Assembly (NCBI GenBank): GCA_023457435.1
Contig: JAEWLS010000045.1
Coordinates: 1 to 64,000, forward strand
Length of the DNA stretch: 64,000 nucleotides
Origin: Pseudomonadota bacterium
Lineage (GTDB): Bacteria; Pseudomonadota; Alphaproteobacteria; Rhizobiales; Rhizobiaceae
Reading direction: 5' to 3'
Every line of letters starts with the position of its first letter. The stretch's first letter is position 1. This document shows, one piece after another, positions 61,665 to 64,000 of the stretch. The notes beneath the pieces were generated by a model. That model worked only from the letters and a program-made list of their open reading frames with translations, was not told where the DNA came from and did no database searches. The translations under genes and the position numbers were made by a program.

Positions 61665-63268
61665 AGTTCGGGCGCATCCACATCGACGACGCAGAAGGTG
61701 CGATTCTCGCGCATTCGGTCGATGCCGGTGCGCTGAAGCTGCGAAAGGCACACCGCATTTCGCGCGAGGACGTACTGCTTCTGGCCGACGCCGGAATTGG
61801 CGAGGTGAGCGCAGCGGTGCTGGAGCCGGGCGATCTCGATGAGAACGAGGCCGCTGCGCATCTCGCATCGGCGCTGGTAGGCCCGGGTGTGGAAGCACGC
61901 CAGGCAGCGACCGGTCGGGTCAATCTTCACGCACGCACCGCAGGCATCTTCAGCGTCGACGCTGGCGCCGTGCACGCCGTGAACGCTGTGGATCCCGAAA
62001 TTACCCTGGCGACATTGGCCGACCACGTAACCGTAGATCCCGGTACAATGGTCGCGACCGTCAAGATCATCCCATTCGGGGTGGCGGCGGCGAAGGTCGA
62101 TGCGGCAGTGAAGGCATTGCGAGGTGCGGCTGTGCTGCGCGTACACGCGTTCAGCGCCCGTCGCGTGGCACTGGTGCAGACGGTGCTGCCTTCGACAAAG
62201 CCGACTGTTCTAGACAAGACCACCAAGGTCACCGAACAGCGCTTGAGACGCTCGGGCAGCACGATCGCGGTCGAGAACCGCGTCAACCACGACGCCGGTG
62301 AACTCTCGGTGACGCTCCGCCGGCTGGAGCGCTCGGCCGATATCATCATCATCTTTGGCGCCTCCGCGGTAAGCGACGACGATGACGTCGTCCCCGCGGC
62401 GATCCGGCTTGCGGGAGGTACGGTCGAACGGGTGGGGATGCCCGTCGATCCTGGCAATTTGCTGGTCCTTGGCACCCTTTCGGGAAAGCAGGTAATCGGC
62501 GCCCCCGGCTGTGCGCGCAGCCAGAAAACCAACGGCTTCGACTGGGTGATAGACCGGCTGTTCGCAGGTCTTGCCGTCGATGCCGACAGCATCGGACGCA
62601 TGGGCGTCGGCGGCTTGCTGACCGAAATAGCCGCACGGCCGCAGCCCCGCGAGCCACGGGTAGCGCGCGATCTCGCCGTTGCGGGCGTGTTGCTCGCTGC
62701 CGGCCGGTCCAGCCGGATGGGCGGCGCGAACAAGCTCCTGGCCGAGTTCGACGGCGAGCCGCTGGTCAGGCTTAGCGCCAAACGGCTTGCGGAAAGTTCG
62801 GCGAGACCGGTCGTCGCTGTGCTTGGACACCAGGCCGAAGAGGTGCGCGATGCGATCGGCGATGTCGCGATCGGCTGCATCGACAACCCCGACTTCGCGT
62901 CCGGCCTTGCGAGCTCGCTGAAGGCTGGTATCCGCGCCCTTGGATCGAGCACCGAGGGCGTGCTGGTGATGCTCGCCGACATGCCTGGCGTGACGGCAAC
63001 GGACCTCGACCGGATGATCGCCACATTCCGCAGGCACGGCGGCCAGGCGGTTGTTCGGGCTACCGCGGGCGGGCAGCGTGGCAATCCGGTGATCCTGCCG
63101 GCCGCGCTGGTGGCCCGGGTGGACGAACTCGAAGGCGATACGGGAGCACGTCACCTGATCGAGACTGGCGGACTGGAGATTGTCGACGTCGAGCTCGGCG
63201 AGGCGGCGCGCCTTGACGTCGATACGCCCGAAGCCCTTGCGGCTGCGGGCGGAAAGGTAGTCTCTTGA
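61661..63268 (+). CDS. Molybdopterin-binding and MobA-like nucleotidyltransferase fusion
   Basis: A 535-residue fusion. The first 340 residues resemble a MoeA/CinA-type molybdopterin-binding protein (FGRIHIDDAEGAILAHSVDA, IIIIFGASAVSDDDDVVPAA). The last 190 are a MobA-like NTP transferase: VAGVLLAAGRSSRMGGANKL, EGVLVMLADMPGVTATDLDR, GNPVILP. In rhizobia this fusion travels with XdhC-type genes and is thought to make the cytosine dinucleotide form of the cofactor for Mo hydroxylases. Starts at GTG overlapping the XdhC stop. Confidence 0.9.
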   Translation: MKFGRIHIDDAEGAILAHSVDAGALKLRKAHRISREDVLLLADAGIGEVSAAVLEPGDLDENEAAAHLASALVGPGVEARQAATGRVNLHARTAGIFSVDAGAVHAVNAVDPEITLATLADHVTVDPGTMVATVKIIPFGVAAAKVDAAVKALRGAAVLRVHAFSARRVALVQTVLPSTKPTVLDKTTKVTEQRLRRSGSTIAVENRVNHDAGELSVTLRRLERSADIIIIFGASAVSDDDDVVPAAIRLAGGTVERVGMPVDPGNLLVLGTLSGKQVIGAPGCARSQKTNGFDWVIDRLFAGLAVDADSIGRMGVGGLLTEIAARPQPREPRVARDLAVAGVLLAAGRSSRMGGANKLLAEFDGEPLVRLSAKRLAESSARPVVAVLGHQAEEVRDAIGDVAIGCIDNPDFASGLASSLKAGIRALGSSTEGVLVMLADMPGVTATDLDRMIATFRRHGGQAVVRATAGGQRGNPVILPAALVARVDELEGDTGARHLIETGGLEIVDVELGEAARLDVDTPEALAAAGGKVVS

Positions 63269-64000
63269 GGGCCGTCCTGTGCGCAATGGCGCTTTTTGCC
63301 GCCAGTACGCTGGCGCGTGCCGACCTGCTGCCGCCACACAAGGACGACCTCTTCGCCTATCCGGATCTGCTGTCATCCGAAGACGGCGGAAACTATCGCG
63401 TGGTCAACTACCTACCCATGCGCGATCTCTACGGCCGCGACGAGATCCCCGAACGGCGAGTTGATGCCAAGTACGTGGCGCTAGGCGTCCGCGGTGTACA
63501 GCAGCAGCTGACCGTCGAGACGGAGATGGGCAAGATACCCCACACGATCGTCGGCAAGCCCGATGGAGCCAGCGCCATCATCGTCTACCTGCATGGACAG
63601 GGCGGATCGATGAAACAGGGGGTCGACGACTTCACCTTCGGCGGGAATTTCAACCGTATCAAGAACATGGCCGCGGCAGCCGGCGCGCTGTACATTTCGC
63701 CTGGCTTCTCGAACTTCGAAGATTCTGGTGCCCGCCAGGTCGCCGCATTGATACGCCACTACGCCGACCGCTCGCCCAGGGCGAAGATCTACGTCGCCTG
63801 CGGTTCGATGGGAGGCCAGATCTGCTGGCGCCTCGCCGACATGGCGACAGTCGCGCCGCGTCTCGGGGGACTGCTCCTGCTCGGCTCACTATGGAGCGAA
63901 GATTTCCTGAAAAGCGCCGCGTTCAAGCGGCGCGTGCCGGTCTACTTCGGCCAGGGCAGCCGCGACGAGGTCTTCACCGTCGAAAAGGTCACCGCCTTCT
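63265..64000 (+). CDS. Exported alpha/beta hydrolase (runs off window)
   Basis: At least 245 residues of a secreted hydrolase. TTG 63265 overlaps the previous stop (TTGA); ATG 63286 is an alternative. Signal peptide MALFAASTLARA, then IIVYLHGQGGSMKQ as oxyanion region and YVACGSMGGQICWRLAD with the nucleophile serine in G-S-M-G-G. FGQGSRDEVF probably holds the acid; the histidine would lie beyond 64000. Substrate unknown. Probably co-transcribed with the cofactor genes, although a role with them is doubtful. Confidence 0.78.
   Translation, partial: MRAVLCAMALFAASTLARADLLPPHKDDLFAYPDLLSSEDGGNYRVVNYLPMRDLYGRDEIPERRVDAKYVALGVRGVQQQLTVETEMGKIPHTIVGKPDGASAIIVYLHGQGGSMKQGVDDFTFGGNFNRIKNMAAAAGALYISPGFSNFEDSGARQVAALIRHYADRSPRAKIYVACGSMGGQICWRLADMATVAPRLGGLLLLGSLWSEDFLKSAAFKRRVPVYFGQGSRDEVFTVEKVTAF

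Overview
The window is GC-rich, densely coded DNA from an alphaproteobacterium, most likely a Rhizobiales member near Mesorhizobium/Aminobacter. This rests on gene content and order (purC-purS-purQ-purL, a BolA and monothiol glutaredoxin pair, an F1-ATPase zeta inhibitor, B12-dependent NrdJ, deoC beside a two-domain aldehyde dehydrogenase) and was not tested by any search. Most of the window is ordinary chromosomal backbone.

Layout. 1-8168: 5' part of nrdJ with a NrdR-box promoter, a NUDIX hydrolase, gpt, a universal stress protein, a flavoprotein hydroxylase coupled to a CinA-like protein, two membrane or hydrolase genes and a cysteine-cluster protein. 8232-19915: an integrated mobile element of about 11.7 kb in a tRNA-Leu(UAA) gene. 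19876-31836: the rebuilt tRNA, a sugar-type ABC transporter operon with a dehydrogenase and a divergent GntR/FCD regulator, mazG, a PhaZ-like hydrolase, an ALDH16-like dehydrogenase, deoC and a ferredoxin-reductase-like flavoprotein. 31961-44118: icd, TfoX-like, tannase-like, trmJ-murI, nhaA, a P450, rpsD, glsA, ttcA, an MFS exporter and grxD. 44241-54363: a basic protein, bolA, the purine cluster, zeta inhibitor, an HpcH-type aldolase, a VOC protein, a toxin-antitoxin pair and purB. 54413-64000: membrane and secreted proteins, a DmpA-type peptidase, an orphan binding protein, and a coupled run of flavin reductase, MoxR, VWA, two XdhC-type proteins and a molybdopterin/MobA fusion that resembles the maturation genes of molybdenum hydroxylases.

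The mobile element is the main point of interest. It is bounded by a 41-bp direct repeat that covers the 5' half of tRNA-Leu, not the more usual 3' half. Inside both ends lie paired CGGTGCCAA direct repeats that look like arm-type integrase sites. It encodes a tyrosine integrase, an excisionase-like protein, two operator-flanked regulators and a replication initiator whose own coding sequence holds a set of inverted-repeat iterons. Its virion genes are a prohead protease fused to a major capsid protein, a connector-like protein and a lone tape measure protein. No terminase, portal, other tail gene or lysis gene is visible. Several small proteins of one recurring layout sit around the capsid gene. 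This looks like a capsid-encoding phage satellite or a strongly reduced prophage.

Reading starts were moved from the longest open frame to the start with a good ribosome binding site where the sequence allowed. The genes at both window ends are cut.
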